From Aquanectria penicillioides (lineage: Eukaryota > Ascomycota > Sordariomycetes > Hypocreales > Nectriaceae), in assembly GCA_003415625.1 (NCBI GenBank), contig PYIU01000007.1:3410001-3474000 (forward strand): a stretch of 64,000 nt of DNA. The letters are read 5' to 3'. A model generated the notes under the pieces. The model saw only the letters and a program-made list of their open reading frames with translations. It was not told the origin of the DNA and searched no databases. The position numbers and the translations under genes are program-made. The first letter of the stretch is position 1. Each line of letters opens with the position of its first letter. Below, piece after piece: positions 19,356 through 29,951 of this stretch.

Positions 19356-20232
19356 ATGGCTGAGTCTCTGCCTCCTAAGCGGTCCCTCCGCGTCCTGGTC
19401 TTGAATCCCAACTCGTCCACCGCCATGACCAATGGCATGGCAACTGCCATCCGAAAACTTTCTCTCCCAGAAGTATGAATGCACCATTGGACCATTTTCC
19501 TTCTTTATTTCCTCGCTCGGTTTTTCCTTTTTTTTTTTTCTTGTCTCCCTTCAGACTAACACCACCAAGCCCATCGAATTCGAAACCTACACTGCCCATC
19601 CTTCTGCCCCCGCAAGCATCAACAACCAACAAGACATTGATGACAGCACAGAGGCTGTTTTGAATGATGAGGCACTTTCCAGAGATCTAGAGTCGGAAAA
19701 ATACGACGCCGTGCTCGTGGCATGCTTCAGCGTCCATCCCCTTGTCCCCAAACTCAGCAAATACAAGCATCTGGCCGTCACTGGCATCTTTGAAGCCAGC
19801 ATCCTGACGGCTCTGTCATTGAACCCGGCCCCTCTCCAGAATGAGAAATGGGGAATCGTAACTACAGGGAAATTCTGGGAAGATCATCTAGGGGATGGAG
19901 TCAAAGCCTTCCTCGGCCAGGACAACAGAGGAGGGAATAGTAGGTTCGCGGGTGTCTTTTCGACCGGACTCACTGCAGGCGATTTTCACACTATCTCTCC
20001 CCAAGAGGTTAATGCCAAGCTGGAGCAAACAACGAAGCAACTTTTTGCATCGGGCAACGTGTATTGCGTAGTCATGGGTTGTGGAGGAATGGCCGGTCTG
20101 GAAAAAGTCATTCGTAATACGGCTCTCGAAGTCTACGGAAAGGCTGGCGAGCAAGTTTACATCGTCGACGGAGTCAAGGCAGGCATATTCCAATTGGAGC
20201 AGACGATCAAAAGTCAAGATGCATTTCGATGA
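19356..20232 (+). CDS. Asp/Glu/hydantoin racemase family protein, DCG1-like
   Basis: Two exons, 19356-19472 and 19555-20232, give 264 residues. The 82-nt intron has a GTATGA donor and a very long pyrimidine tract before CAG. The N-terminus R-V-L-V-L-N-P-N-S-S-T-A-M-T is the first strand and phosphate loop of this superfamily. The two expected catalytic cysteines lie in L-V-A-C-F-S-V-H-P-L and V-V-M-G-C-G-G-M-A-G. The family includes yeast Dcg1, linked to nitrogen/allantoin metabolism by regulation, and bacterial hydantoin racemases; the exact substrate cannot be told. The start at 19356 is preferred to an in-frame one at 19296 because family members start near this motif. Confidence 0.88.
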
Positions 20233-20314
20233 ATCAAAAGCATAACAATCATACACTTGTGTTCAGACTAAACCTGTAACGCCACCGTTCCATCCGTCCC
20301 TTGTCCCGCCCACA

Positions 20315-21967
20315 TCAGTCTACCCGTCGAGTTCTACCCCAGACCTCATCAGCGTCCCGCTTTCCCTTGGTTTCAGGCACGTTCGCAGAGATGAAGACAG
20401 CCGACCCAGCCGCCAGACCTGCAAAGACGAGATACACCCAACCCTGGCCACCGAGCATCTTGTTCAAAGCCTTGTTAATGATGGGGAAAAACTGGGCAAC
20501 CAAAAAAGTGGCAACGTAGTTTGCACCCAGGCACCAACTCTGAGTGGCGCCGACTGCCTCTTGGCCAACCAGTTCAGACGCTATCATGAACGGCACGGGG
20601 CCCAAACCTACGGCAAAGAATGCGACGAAGACCAGAACCGCAAGGGCCGAAAGAATCTTGATTTCAAAAACAATAGAGAGTCCAAGTGCCAGTGCACTGC
20701 TTCCCTGACCAAGGATGGAGATGAGGAGGCAGGTCTTGCGTCCAAGTCGGTCCGGAAGGGGGGAGCAGGCAACGGTGGTAAAAAGGTTGACGACGGAAAT
20801 CAACGGGGTCAGGAGAGCTGAGGAGATTGGAAGAAGGTCATCGAGCAAGGACACAGAGTACATGATGACAGAATTGATGCCGCAAAGCTGCTGAGCAAAC
20901 ATGATGCTGACAACAGCGATGATGGCTGGTCGATACAAAGGATCCTTGACTACGTCGACGAATCCAAGGTGGGTAGCAGTCTTGGCAGCACTCGTCGCAT
21001 GAGTAGGCTCAGCCATTGAATCAGACTGGAGAAGCGATTCTTCTTCCGAATAACCCTGGTGGGCAGAGTGCCAGGCCTCGGTCTCTTCGCTAATGTCGCA
21101 CCCAATGCCGCGAATTCTCTGGAGAGTCCACTTGGCTCCAGCAATGTCGCCGTGGGCAGCGGACCATGAGGGACTTTCAGGCACCAAAAGCAGACAGATA
21201 GCCTGGGCCGTTGCGATGCAGGCACCGATACCAAGGATCCACCGCCAAGCGTTCCCGTGACTAAGGAAATACCCAAGAACTTGGACACCAAGAATGCCAA
21301 TGTTGATGGAGATTTGCGTCATGGCACCAAACAGGCCGCGGGCATTCGGAGGAGCAATCTCGCTGATGTAAAGCGGGACAATGACAGTAGAGGCGCCGGC
21401 TCCGATACCAGAAACCAAACGGCCCAGCGCCAGGATGAAGACGCTGGAAGCAATCGTCTCGACGGCGGCACCTAGAATGTAGAGCAGCGCAGTAGCACGC
21501 ATCGCGAGGAGTCGACCACGGCTAGAGGACAGAGGACCTGCGCCCAAGGCGCCCAAGAGGCCACCAATTGTAAAGGTCGATGAGACGGTCGCGAAGGCGG
21601 CCTCGTCCATGGGGATACAGTCTGGGAGGAAGCCGGAGGCGGCATCGTCGTTGGGGTTTGAGGAGCTGACATAGTCTCGAATGCGGAGGGCGGACGAGAT
21701 GGACTTCTTGTGGCAGGTAATCACATCCTGAGGGGCGTTGAGCTCCGACTGTGAAGCGTTAGCAGGGTCATCGACAGGGCCGGTCGCATCTCAGGGATGC
21801 CCAAGGGAGAGGAGCCAGGATGCTGCTGGGGAAGGTGAAGAGCGGAATCAAGGACAACGCACCAGATGGTAGCCGAACTGCAGCGATCCCAGCGTCGAGA
21901 CGACGATGAGAAGAATCAGGTAAGGGTTGGCCTGGTTCAGGCTCTGTCGGATGCCTTCGCCCGCCAT
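20315..21967 (-). CDS. MFS sugar transporter, GLUT/yeast Vps73-like
   Basis: Two exons on the minus strand, 21967-21863 and 21748-20315, encode 512 residues. The 114-nt intron has a GTGCGT donor and CACAG acceptor. Exon 1 carries the first membrane segment and ends G-Y-H-L, continued by S-E-L-N-A-P-Q-D-V-I, a typical start of this subfamily. Sugar-porter signatures are G-R-L-V-S-G-I-G-A-G-A, P-L-Y-I-S-E-I-A-P, V-P-E-S-P-S-W, Q-Q-L-C-G-I-N-S-V, D-R-L-G-R-K and N-V-P-E-T-K-G-K. About 12 membrane segments are expected. Substrate and membrane (plasma or vacuolar) cannot be assigned. It converges on the DCG1-like gene, with only 82 bp between stop codons. Confidence 0.9.
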
Positions 21968-22406
21968 TGTGTCGACGTTGGTGATGAAGCTGATGGAGTG
22001 AAGGAGACGTCAGGAAGAAGCTGGGGTCTGTCTAGCTTTGGAGTTGGAGGGTTGGAGAAGCTGGGGGTGGGGGGGCGAGGTACCGATGTGGCTGCATGAG
22101 GAAGGCCACCCCCTGCGTCATTCCAGTCTGCGAACTGCGATACCGGTACCGGTACCCGCCACAAGATATGCAGGTTGGCTACCCTACACCGTTGCTGCTT
22201 GCGGCCATGCAGCGTGGACTGGAGTTTGGTACAGATTGGAGATTGGAATGCAAGGGGATACCAGATTCTTGGTTTTTGCGTGCGGCACAGAAATATGATG
22301 CAAGGCGGCTCACTCCTTTGGGTAGTTTAATAAATGTAGTCTGCGTTACCCTTCGGTTGAGTTGCTGGCGCTTTGGAACAACGCATGTCTCCTCCAAGCG
22401 ATCATC
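21968..22406. other. intergenic, transporter promoter and GST 3' flank
   Basis: Nothing beyond short low-complexity G-rich stretches and an overlapping ggtacc/accggt palindromic cluster near 22,138-22,160 is seen. No gene. Confidence 0.5.
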
Positions 22407-23111
22407 TCACCTCTGGGCAGCCTCTGCCGACAAGTCTGCAATCAGTTTTCCACTGGCAAGGCACTCATCCTCGTGTAAAGGCTCTCTAGCTGTCTCCTTA
22501 ATCCCATCGCGAATCCATTCCTGAACAGTTGGGTGCTCAAACAGCCTCTCTAAATACTCCTTGGCCGGTCCCTCGAGTTCCAATCCGTACGTCTTACACC
22601 GCGAGGCAATGGGCGCAAACATGGCGTCCACAATGGTAAACTCGCTGCCCGCTAGCCAAGGGCCCCCGAACTTGTCCAGCCCCTCCTTGAAGAGCTCATT
22701 GAAGCGGCTAATGTCCAGCTCGAGCCCCTCACTCCGCTTGTGCAGCTCGATGCGCAAGCCCACGTTCATCGAGCACTCATTCCGGATAGCGGGGAAGCCA
22801 GAGTGCATTTCCGCCGCCGCAGATCGGGCAAAGGCGCGGGCGCTGGAGTCGGCGGGCCATGCCTTGGGATGCTTTTCCGCCACGTACTCGCAGATGGCCA
22901 GAGAGTCCCAGACCACGGTCGAGGTTTCGCCGTCGTGCAGACAGGGGACCTTGCCCGTGGGGGAAAAGGCCTTGAACTCGGGCTGGCGGAGGCCCGGCTT
23001 GAATAGGTTGACCTGCTCGTCGAATGGGATGTCGAGGGCTTTGAAGAGGACCCATGGCCGCATGGACCACGAGGAATACCGCTTGTTGCCGATGAAGAGG
23101 GTGTAGGTCAT
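22407..23111 (-). CDS. glutathione S-transferase-like protein
   Basis: 234 residues, single exon. The start at 23111 (M-T-Y-T-L-F-I-G-N-K-R-Y) is chosen because the thioredoxin-fold strand begins there; an upstream in-frame Met at 23153 adds 14 unlikely residues. The N-terminal half has S-S-W-S-M-R-P-W (candidate catalytic Ser/glutathione contact), K-V-P-C-L (cis-Pro), and W-D-S-L-A-I-C-E-Y-V-A-E (gamma-glutamyl-binding Ser). The C-terminal half is helical with D-A-M-F-A-P-I-A-S-R. The pattern resembles bacterial YfcF-type and fungal GstA-like enzymes. Role in conjugation or thiol repair is inferred from family only. Confidence 0.85.
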   Translation of the reverse strand: MTYTLFIGNKRYSSWSMRPWVLFKALDIPFDEQVNLFKPGLRQPEFKAFSPTGKVPCLHDGETSTVVWDSLAICEYVAEKHPKAWPADSSARAFARSAAAEMHSGFPAIRNECSMNVGLRIELHKRSEGLELDISRFNELFKEGLDKFGGPWLAGSEFTIVDAMFAPIASRCKTYGLELEGPAKEYLERLFEHPTVQEWIRDGIKETAREPLHEDECLASGKLIADLSAEAAQR

Positions 23112-24248
23112 GGTGCCAATAGTGGACCGAGCCAAAGAAAAATTAAAGATCAAGTATGAAGGTTTTTAAAGTTGAGAATTTGTATTTATATGACTTTGTG
23201 GGGTTTCCGGTCAAAAGGTTGACTCATCGACACTTTCCAGATACCGACAGTTCGCCATTCATATGCCCCGCCAAACCACGCCCTATTCTCGACACCCGCA
23301 CCTCATTGCTTCATCATCGGTGGTGCTGTGCTGTGCTGTGCTGTACTTATCATCTATGGTGTCCTTGTCTACATCGTACAATGCCCAGCCGCACGTTATC
23401 TCTCTTGCTTGAATTCGCTCATGAAGCGGCATAATTCCTGACGTGATTCCGCTGCGGGTCAACATGCATCGTTATAGACTAATATATCAAGCTCACGAGG
23501 TCTGCGGCCATCACGCGAATTGGGCGGGGACTCTCCTCGCCTTATACGAACCCGTGCTCTTGGACCACTGCAACCAAGCTGCCAATGCTAGCCAGCGTCG
23601 TAATGTCGTCCGCTTTGTCTGCTGATCTCGGGCGAGCAATACCCGATACAAGCTCAACCTCCGAACTCTAATTGCTCGTCATCATCATCGTTCCCCTCAC
23701 TCTTCTCACCTCACATGGCGCCCCGCAAGACCCAAGGCCCAAGACCCGCCCCGGATGCTGGCCAACCTCGGCCAGCACAGCCAGGGTAGCTTCTTGTCAA
23801 ACCTCTGCCAAAGCCCCTGCTCGCCCTCCCCGGTACGCATCCCGAACCCAGCCAACGGCTCCGATCGGCGGCTGTGACGCCGTGACCACCGCTTGAACGC
23901 CAGCGCCCGGCACTCACCTTGGCCCACGGCCGATTGGTGCGCGTCAACCCGGCATTTTGCGCGCCAATCATGCCCTCCCGCCCCCAGATTCCCCAGACTC
24001 GCCGGCCGTGACCGTCGAGTTTCTCCGCGCGTTAGGGTCGGGCCTTGGCCGGTTCTGGTTCCGCGAGCTCCATGATGGAGGCATGCTACGAGAAGCGGAG
24101 TAGAGGGTTGATGGGAGCATTGTGGAAAACGGGTATAAATGGAGGCTAGAACCGACTGCTTGGGACTGCGCTCAGCAGCTTCAGAGCGGTCGCCAACCCT
24201 CAGAGTCATTGAACAAGCAAAAAAAAGTGTGCTGCCTGCTTCCTCATC
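23112..24248. other. intergenic region between GST and the GH93-like gene
   Basis: Divergent promoters must lie here. Open frames around 23,700-24,200 on both strands are Arg/Pro/Ala-biased and lack motifs. A TATA box precedes the plus-strand gene at 24134. Confidence 0.55.
24134..24139 (+). promoter_or_regulatory. TATA box of the GH93-like gene
   Basis: A perfect tataaa lies 110 bp upstream of the start codon at 24249, in a GC-rich surrounding (gggtataaatgg). Confidence 0.65.
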
Positions 24249-25443
24249 ATGCGCTTCGTCGCCGCCTTGTTGTCGCTGGTGCTGCCCCTCGCGGCAGCCC
24301 GGCCTTCCCAGGGAATCGTCACCTTTGGCAACAGATCCATCTATGATCCTCCGTCGAACTACACCGACCCACAGGTCCTGTATGCTCGACCCCTTGAGCT
24401 CTCCGATGGCACCCTACTAGCTACTTGGGAGAACTACTCTCCCGAGCCTCCGCTGGTGTGGTTCCCCATCTGGAAGAGCACCGATCACGGACAGACTTGG
24501 AAGGAGATCTCCAAGGTGACCGATCAGGTCAACAACTGGGGCATGCGATACCAGCCATTCCTGTACGAACTTCCCCAGAAGTTTGGCAAGTACCCCAAGG
24601 GCACCATTCTCTGCTCTGGTAATAGCATCCCCACCGACCTCAGCCAGACTCGAATCGACGTCTACGCCAGTCTTGACAAGGGATACACCTGGGAGTTTGT
24701 CAGCCATGTTGCTCTTGGCGGCGAAGCTGTTCCCAACAACGGCCTCACTCCTGTCTGGGAGCCATTCCTGATGTAAGCCGCTTGCCCGTGCCAATACCCG
24801 ACGAGGAGAGCCTCGACTAACAAAGCGCAGGACCTACAAGAACCAGCTTGTCCTCTACTATTCTGACCAGCGAGACAACGCCACCTATGGCCAGAAGCTC
24901 GTCCACCAGACCACCAAGAACCTCAAGACTTGGTCCAGCGTCGTCGATGATGTCCACTACAGCGACTACTATGACCGCCCTGGAATGCCCACCGTCGCCC
25001 TGCTGCCCAATGGCGAGTACATCTACGTCTACGAGTACGGCGGAGAGGACTCCCAGAGCAGCTACTGGTTCCCCGTCTACTACCGCATGGCCAAGAACCC
25101 CCTGAAGTTCCTTGACGCGACTCACCACCGCCTCGACCCCATCGGCAGCAGCACCCCCTACGGTTCCCCGTACGTCGTCTGGAGCAAGTACGGTGGCAAG
25201 AACGGTACCATCGTCGTCAGTGCCAGCAGCGGTGGCGAGATCTTCACCAACCAGATGCTTGGCCACCCCGACTACTGGAAGAAGTGGTCGACTCCCCAGC
25301 CCAGCGCCTACACCCGGGCTCTGATGGTGTACAACGAGGACCCCGATGCTCTCATGATCATGGGTGGTGGTTATCTTCCCCCAGGCACGACTAATGAGAT
25401 CAGCCTGAGCGTTGTCCGACTTTCGCAAATCATGAAGGAGTAA
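24249..25443 (+). CDS. secreted beta-propeller hydrolase, GH93 exo-arabinanase-like
   Basis: Two exons, 24249-24772 and 24831-25443, encode 378 residues; the 58-nt intron has GTAAGC, branch CTAAC and GCAG. A signal peptide is clear (M-R-F-V-A-A-L-L-S-L-V-L-P-L-A-A-A-R-P). The body shows propeller strands with Asp-box-like S-T-D-H-G-Q-T-W and S-L-D-K-G-Y-T-W, plus R-P-G-M-P-T-V-A-L-L-P-N-G-E. These features and the length fit fungal GH93 exo-alpha-1,5-arabinofuranosidases (Fusarium Arb93A, Penicillium Abnx), which release arabinobiose from plant arabinan. An unrelated sialidase-like BNR hydrolase is the alternative. N-glycosylation sequons are present. A TATA box is at 24134. Confidence 0.72.
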
Positions 25444-26348
25444 ACGAATGTGTTGGGATGGAGCTATTGCTTCAAAGACCGGTTGCTTATTTGTACATAC
25501 AGTCTTAAAAGCAGAGATGAAATATGATGATGTTAATGACTGGAGAAATGGCTTCCAATGAACGTCTTTGTGTAGTGATGCAATAACGACTGAGTATATA
25601 CCAATGTGGCGTCGTTACTTTCGACCAGAACCTATGGGTCCAGTTTGAGCCATTCAGGTACGCTTGCCTCTGTTTTACTTGTTCAATGGCTGCATTTGAC
25701 GTGTCTAGACGCTGCGGCTCGCATGCCGCGCCGCAGTTGCCGAAACCCTGGGATAACATGCCGCAGTCGCCGCACCCGGTCTAAGAAACCGCTTGAAACA
25801 TATGAACAATTGAGGGGAAATGGGTTGGTTTGACCGAGCCGAGATTCCTAGAAGCTAATAAAATCCATCATAAAGTAGTTTGAATGCCATCATCCATGAC
25901 TTCAAGTTGGACATCCGTCCGCCCTTTCTACAGCTTTTCTCACACAGCCAAGTCTCCAACGCATCTATCATCGATTTTTTATAAATCAAGTGTACGCAAG
26001 AACTTATCAAGACTATACGTGTCACAAAATTTGTTGGTCTGACAAATACCCAAGCTGCTCCTCGGCACGAAGCTCCGGATGAGAGGAACTTGAGTCTTTG
26101 TCCGCCGGCAGCTCGCCCAATCACTAATGAATCAAGCTCGTCACGCGCTCCCCGCGTCCAAGCCCAACCACCACCATCTCCATACAGGCTCGATGATGAT
26201 TCGGCCGAGTTCCGATGCCGGGTTGATCTTTATTAGTTCTGTCTAAGCGGGTCGCCGTTGTATAAGCAAAAGGTTGCGCTCGGAGGTGGAACCCCGCTTG
26301 TCGATGACTAGGCTAGCTTCTTGAAGGGCGCGATTCGGTGACTCGTGA
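25444..26348. other. intergenic, no gene seen
   Basis: Probable 3' UTR of the GH93-like gene followed by the promoter of the MFS gene; short open frames have no motif. Confidence 0.55.
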
Positions 26349-27849
26349 ATGCTACTTGAACGAGACAGTTCGCAAACGCTGAAATTTTTGGATGATGAAG
26401 CTTCGAATCACCTCGAGGGCAAAATAGAAATGGCATTGGCAGAGAGTCAGAGCCCGGACGCCGTTGGCGGCGTCTCGTCAGTTAACGAAAAGAAGAATGC
26501 CATTGACACAAAAGCCATGACTCCGACTCAAGGAGACGAAGAGACAGCTTCCACAATCGGCCAGGGCGATGACGTCGAAGTAAGCCCTGGTCAAGAAAAC
26601 CCGCCAATGGAAGAACCGCCAGATGGCGGGTTGCGAGCATGGTTACAAATTGTTGCAGGCCATCTTGTAGTTTTCAACACTTGGGGTTATACAATCAGTT
26701 TTGGAATCTTCCAACCATACTATGAGTCGGAGATGAACCTTCCGCCATCGACAGTCTCATGGGTTGGAAGTATACAAATTTGCCTCATCTTCTTGGTCGG
26801 GGCGTTTTCTGGGCGAGCCTTTGATGCAGGATACTTCAGATTGGCCCTGTTCGTGGGCTTGTTCCTGCAGGTTCTGGGCATCTTCATGACGAGCATAGCC
26901 AAGGAGTACTGGCAGCTCCTGCTCGCACAAGGAATTTGCCAGGGGGTCGGAAACGGAATCGTGTTTGCCCCGACGATAGCGAACATGTCGACGTACTTTT
27001 CGAGAAAGAGGGTGCTGGCCATCTCGTCGGCTGCATGCGGCGGCACCACCGGAGGCATGGTGTTTCCATTGATCGCGCAGCAACTTCTCCCCAAGATTGG
27101 ATTCCATTGGACTGTGAGAGTAATGGGGTTGGTAGTATTGGTGGCTTCTGTTATTATTCTCTGCCTTGCGAGGACGAGATTACCCCCTCGAAAGGCTGGA
27201 CCAATTGTCGAGTTTGCTGCTTTCAAAGAGACAGCATATGTCCTCTTTGCGATCAGCATGTTCTTTACACTTTGGGCTACATATTATGCCTATTACTATG
27301 TGAGGATATCCTTGAGGATTGATGAAAGAGGGTTGCTAATGACTATAGGCCCGTACATATGCACTCACCGAATTGGATGCTTCGTCCTCATCGTCATTCA
27401 CTATCCTACTCGTCATCAACGCCGTGGGAATTCCAGGCAGACTGGTGCCGGCTTTCCTGGCAGATCGATACTTTGGGGCCATCAATGTCTTCATCCCTAC
27501 GATCATATCTGCAGCCCTGTGCATTTTCCTCTGGTCCAAGGTCCAGGATCTCACTGGGGATTACATCTGGGTCATTTTCTTCGGCTACTTTGGCGCTGGC
27601 ATCCAGGGACTGTTCCCGTCGACGACGGCGAGCCTAACCAAAGATCTGAGCAAAAATGGGACTCGAATAGGAATGATTTTTTCCATCATTAGTGTTGCAG
27701 CTTTGACAGGGCCCCCGCTGGCCGGAAAGCTGATGGAGGTGACGAACGGGAACTACTTGGCGGCGCAGATGTGGGGAGGAGCTTGTCTTTTGGTAGGAAC
27801 TGGGTTGCTAACTGCAGCAAAAGTGGCAAAATCTCGAGAAAAGGTGTAA
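26349..27849 (+). CDS. MFS transporter, monocarboxylate (MCT/SLC16-like) family
   Basis: Two exons, 26349-27299 and 27349-27849, encode 483 residues; the 49-nt intron (GTGAGG...CTATAG) lies in phase 0 after Y-A-Y-Y-Y. A ~90-residue hydrophilic N-terminus precedes the family hallmark P-P-D-G-G-L-R-A-W and the first membrane segment (W-G-Y-T-I-S-F-G-I-F-Q-P-Y-Y). Twelve segments are expected, with G-I-C-Q-G-V-G-N-G and Y-F-S-R-K-R-V-L-A between halves. Fungal members transport monocarboxylates, riboflavin or secondary metabolites; the substrate is unknown. An alternative start at 26430 is possible. Retaining the intron shifts the frame and breaks the second half. Confidence 0.87.
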
Positions 27850-28239
27850 AGCTGATGGTATTAGATATAGATCATTCTTGATTGGACTTGAGTGTGCTGG
27901 GAAGCTAGCTATGTACATCCCAGAGGAGTCGGCCTGACGAGGGAATTTGATGGATATGGTGGAGCAAGAAGAAAATAGTGAATTAATAGAGCATTAAAAT
28001 AGAGAAACAATAACATACGAGAATAATGACAAGGGTTTTTCAATTTATGCCAAGCGAAGCATTTGATTGCCAGTGGCTGAATTCAGCTATGTCTTGGCTT
28101 GCGAGCTGCCGGGGAGCCCCACCACCCCCAGATTTTATCGCCAACCCTGGCATGATGATGGCTTCTGAAAATTCCACGTCGGATCGTCAACGGTCAACAC
28201 AACATCGCGCCTGCGATACCTTAGTCGCCCGCCTTCGCA
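27850..28239. other. intergenic, MRF1 promoter
   Basis: No gene seen; contains the 3' flank of the MFS gene and the promoter of the release factor gene. Confidence 0.55.
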
Positions 28240-29585
28240 ATGTCGCCGGCCCCGTGGATATGCCGGAGCTGCACCCGAGCGCTGGCTCGCTCTAGCGTGC
28301 GTCAATTCGTCCGCTACGTCTCCAATGGTTCGTCCTCGCAGCCCCATGACAGGCAAACCCCCAAAACGCTGACTGACTATGATGCTATGTAGACGCCTCG
28401 CTCCTCGCCCCCGCTCTCCTCCAGCGCGCCCAATCCATGACCTCCGAATTCGACGACCTTCAGAAATCACTCAACGACTCTTTTGACTCCTCCAAGGCCA
28501 AGCGTGTCGGCGAGCTGTCCCGCGTCGCTTCTGCCCTCAAGGCTTGGGAGGAGGCCCAGGCTTCTGTCAAGGAGCTCCAGACCATGCTGGACGACCCGGA
28601 GCAGGACCCCGACCTGGCATCCATTGCGCGAGACGAACTTGAGGCGGAGTCCGGCAAGCTCCAGTCGCTGTCTCGGAACCTGTCCGCCAGCTTGACGCCT
28701 CGACACCCGTTCGCCGACTTCCCGTGCATGCTCGAGTTCCGGCCCGGGCCCGGTGGCCTCGAGGGCAGATACTTCACCGACTCGCTCTTCAAGATGTACA
28801 AGGCGCTCTGCATGCGCAAGGGCTACCGTCACAACGTCATGAAGTACGAGTTCGCCGATACGGCGGGCGACAGCTCATCCTCGGCTGGCGAGAACCCCCT
28901 GCAGGAAGCCGTCCTCGAGATCCAGGACGCCGGCGCCTTCGACATCTTCCGCAGCGAGGCCGGCATGCACCGCGTGCAGCGCATCCCCAGCACCGAGAGC
29001 AAGGGCCGGGTGCACACCAGCGCCGTCGCCGTGTGGGTGCTGCCGTCGTTCCCCGAGAACACGGCCGACATGGGCGACTTTGACAACCCGGAAAGCGACT
29101 TCTACGTCGACCCGCAGGAGGTCAAGATCGAGACGATGCGTGCGCGCGGTGCGGGCGGCCAGCACGTCAACAAGACCGAGTCTGCGATCCGCATGACGCA
29201 TATCCCCACCGGCACCACGGTTTCAATGCAGGACCACCGCTCGCAGCAGCGCAACCGCGAGGATGCGTGGAAGATGATGCGGTCCCGCCTCGCCGACCAG
29301 CGGAGAGAGCAGCGCGAGGCCGAGGCGGCGCAGCTCCGAAACAGCGTGCTGAGCCAGCACCAGATTACGCGAGGCGACAAGATCCGCACGTACAACTACA
29401 ACCAGGACCGATGTACGGATCACCGCGCGGGACTGGACGTGCATAACCTGCCCAACGTCTTGGAGGGCGGCGAGACGCTGGACCGTATCATGGACGGCGC
29501 TAAGGAGTGGCTTGTGAACAAGGACATTTCACTGCTGGTTGTGGAGGAGGAGTCCAAGGAAAAGGCCGGAAAGAGAAAGAAGTGA
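28240..29585 (+). CDS. mrf1: mitochondrial peptide chain release factor 1 (MRF1)
   Basis: Two exons, 28240-28327 and 28393-29585, encode 426 residues. The first exon gives a basic presequence (M-S-P-A-P-W-I-C-R-S-C-T-R-A-L-A-R) typical of mitochondrial import, which is why the start at 28240 is preferred to the internal Met at 28437. The codon-recognition motif P-S-T is followed by E-S-K-G-R-V-H-T-S, as in RF1, and the catalytic G-G-Q stands in R-G-A-G-G-Q-H-V-N-K-T-E-S. The C-terminus is Lys-rich (K-A-G-K-R-K-K). The protein hydrolyses peptidyl-tRNA at UAA/UAG in mitochondrial ribosomes. Confidence 0.93.
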
Positions 29586-29951
29586 TTTTTGACGAAGATG
29601 ATGAATCATGTGTACGTATTGATACCGGTGTCTACATTGCGCTGCTCATGTACTGTATTGTAAAAGCAAAAACGTGTGTGTAAAAAAAGCCATGTAAGAT
29701 ATGAATAGAGTCCGAAAGAGATACTCCTTGATGAAACCATGTAAGATATGAATAGGGCCCGGAAGAGACGCTCCCTTATGATGCCGCCTACAAGAATCCC
29801 AAACTGACAGACGCCGGCTACCCAAACTCCCGGCAAGATCACCACTAGGATATCTGTGTCTTGCGTCCCAAGCCCCTTAAACTCCGATGCTGCATGCGGC
29901 ATGAAACCTTAGCCTTGGGAAAAATTATCACTCTTGCTGTGTCATGACTTT
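29586..29951. other. 3' flanks of two convergent genes, with a 47-bp duplication
   Basis: The MRF1 gene and the minus-strand gene at 29952 converge here. A tandem duplication lies at about 29690-29779. No gene. Confidence 0.6.
29690..29779. repeat. imperfect 47-bp tandem duplication
   Basis: Two units starting ccatgtaagatatgaatag at 29690 and 29737; the second copy carries several transitions (ag to gg, tccga to cccgg). Confidence 0.8.
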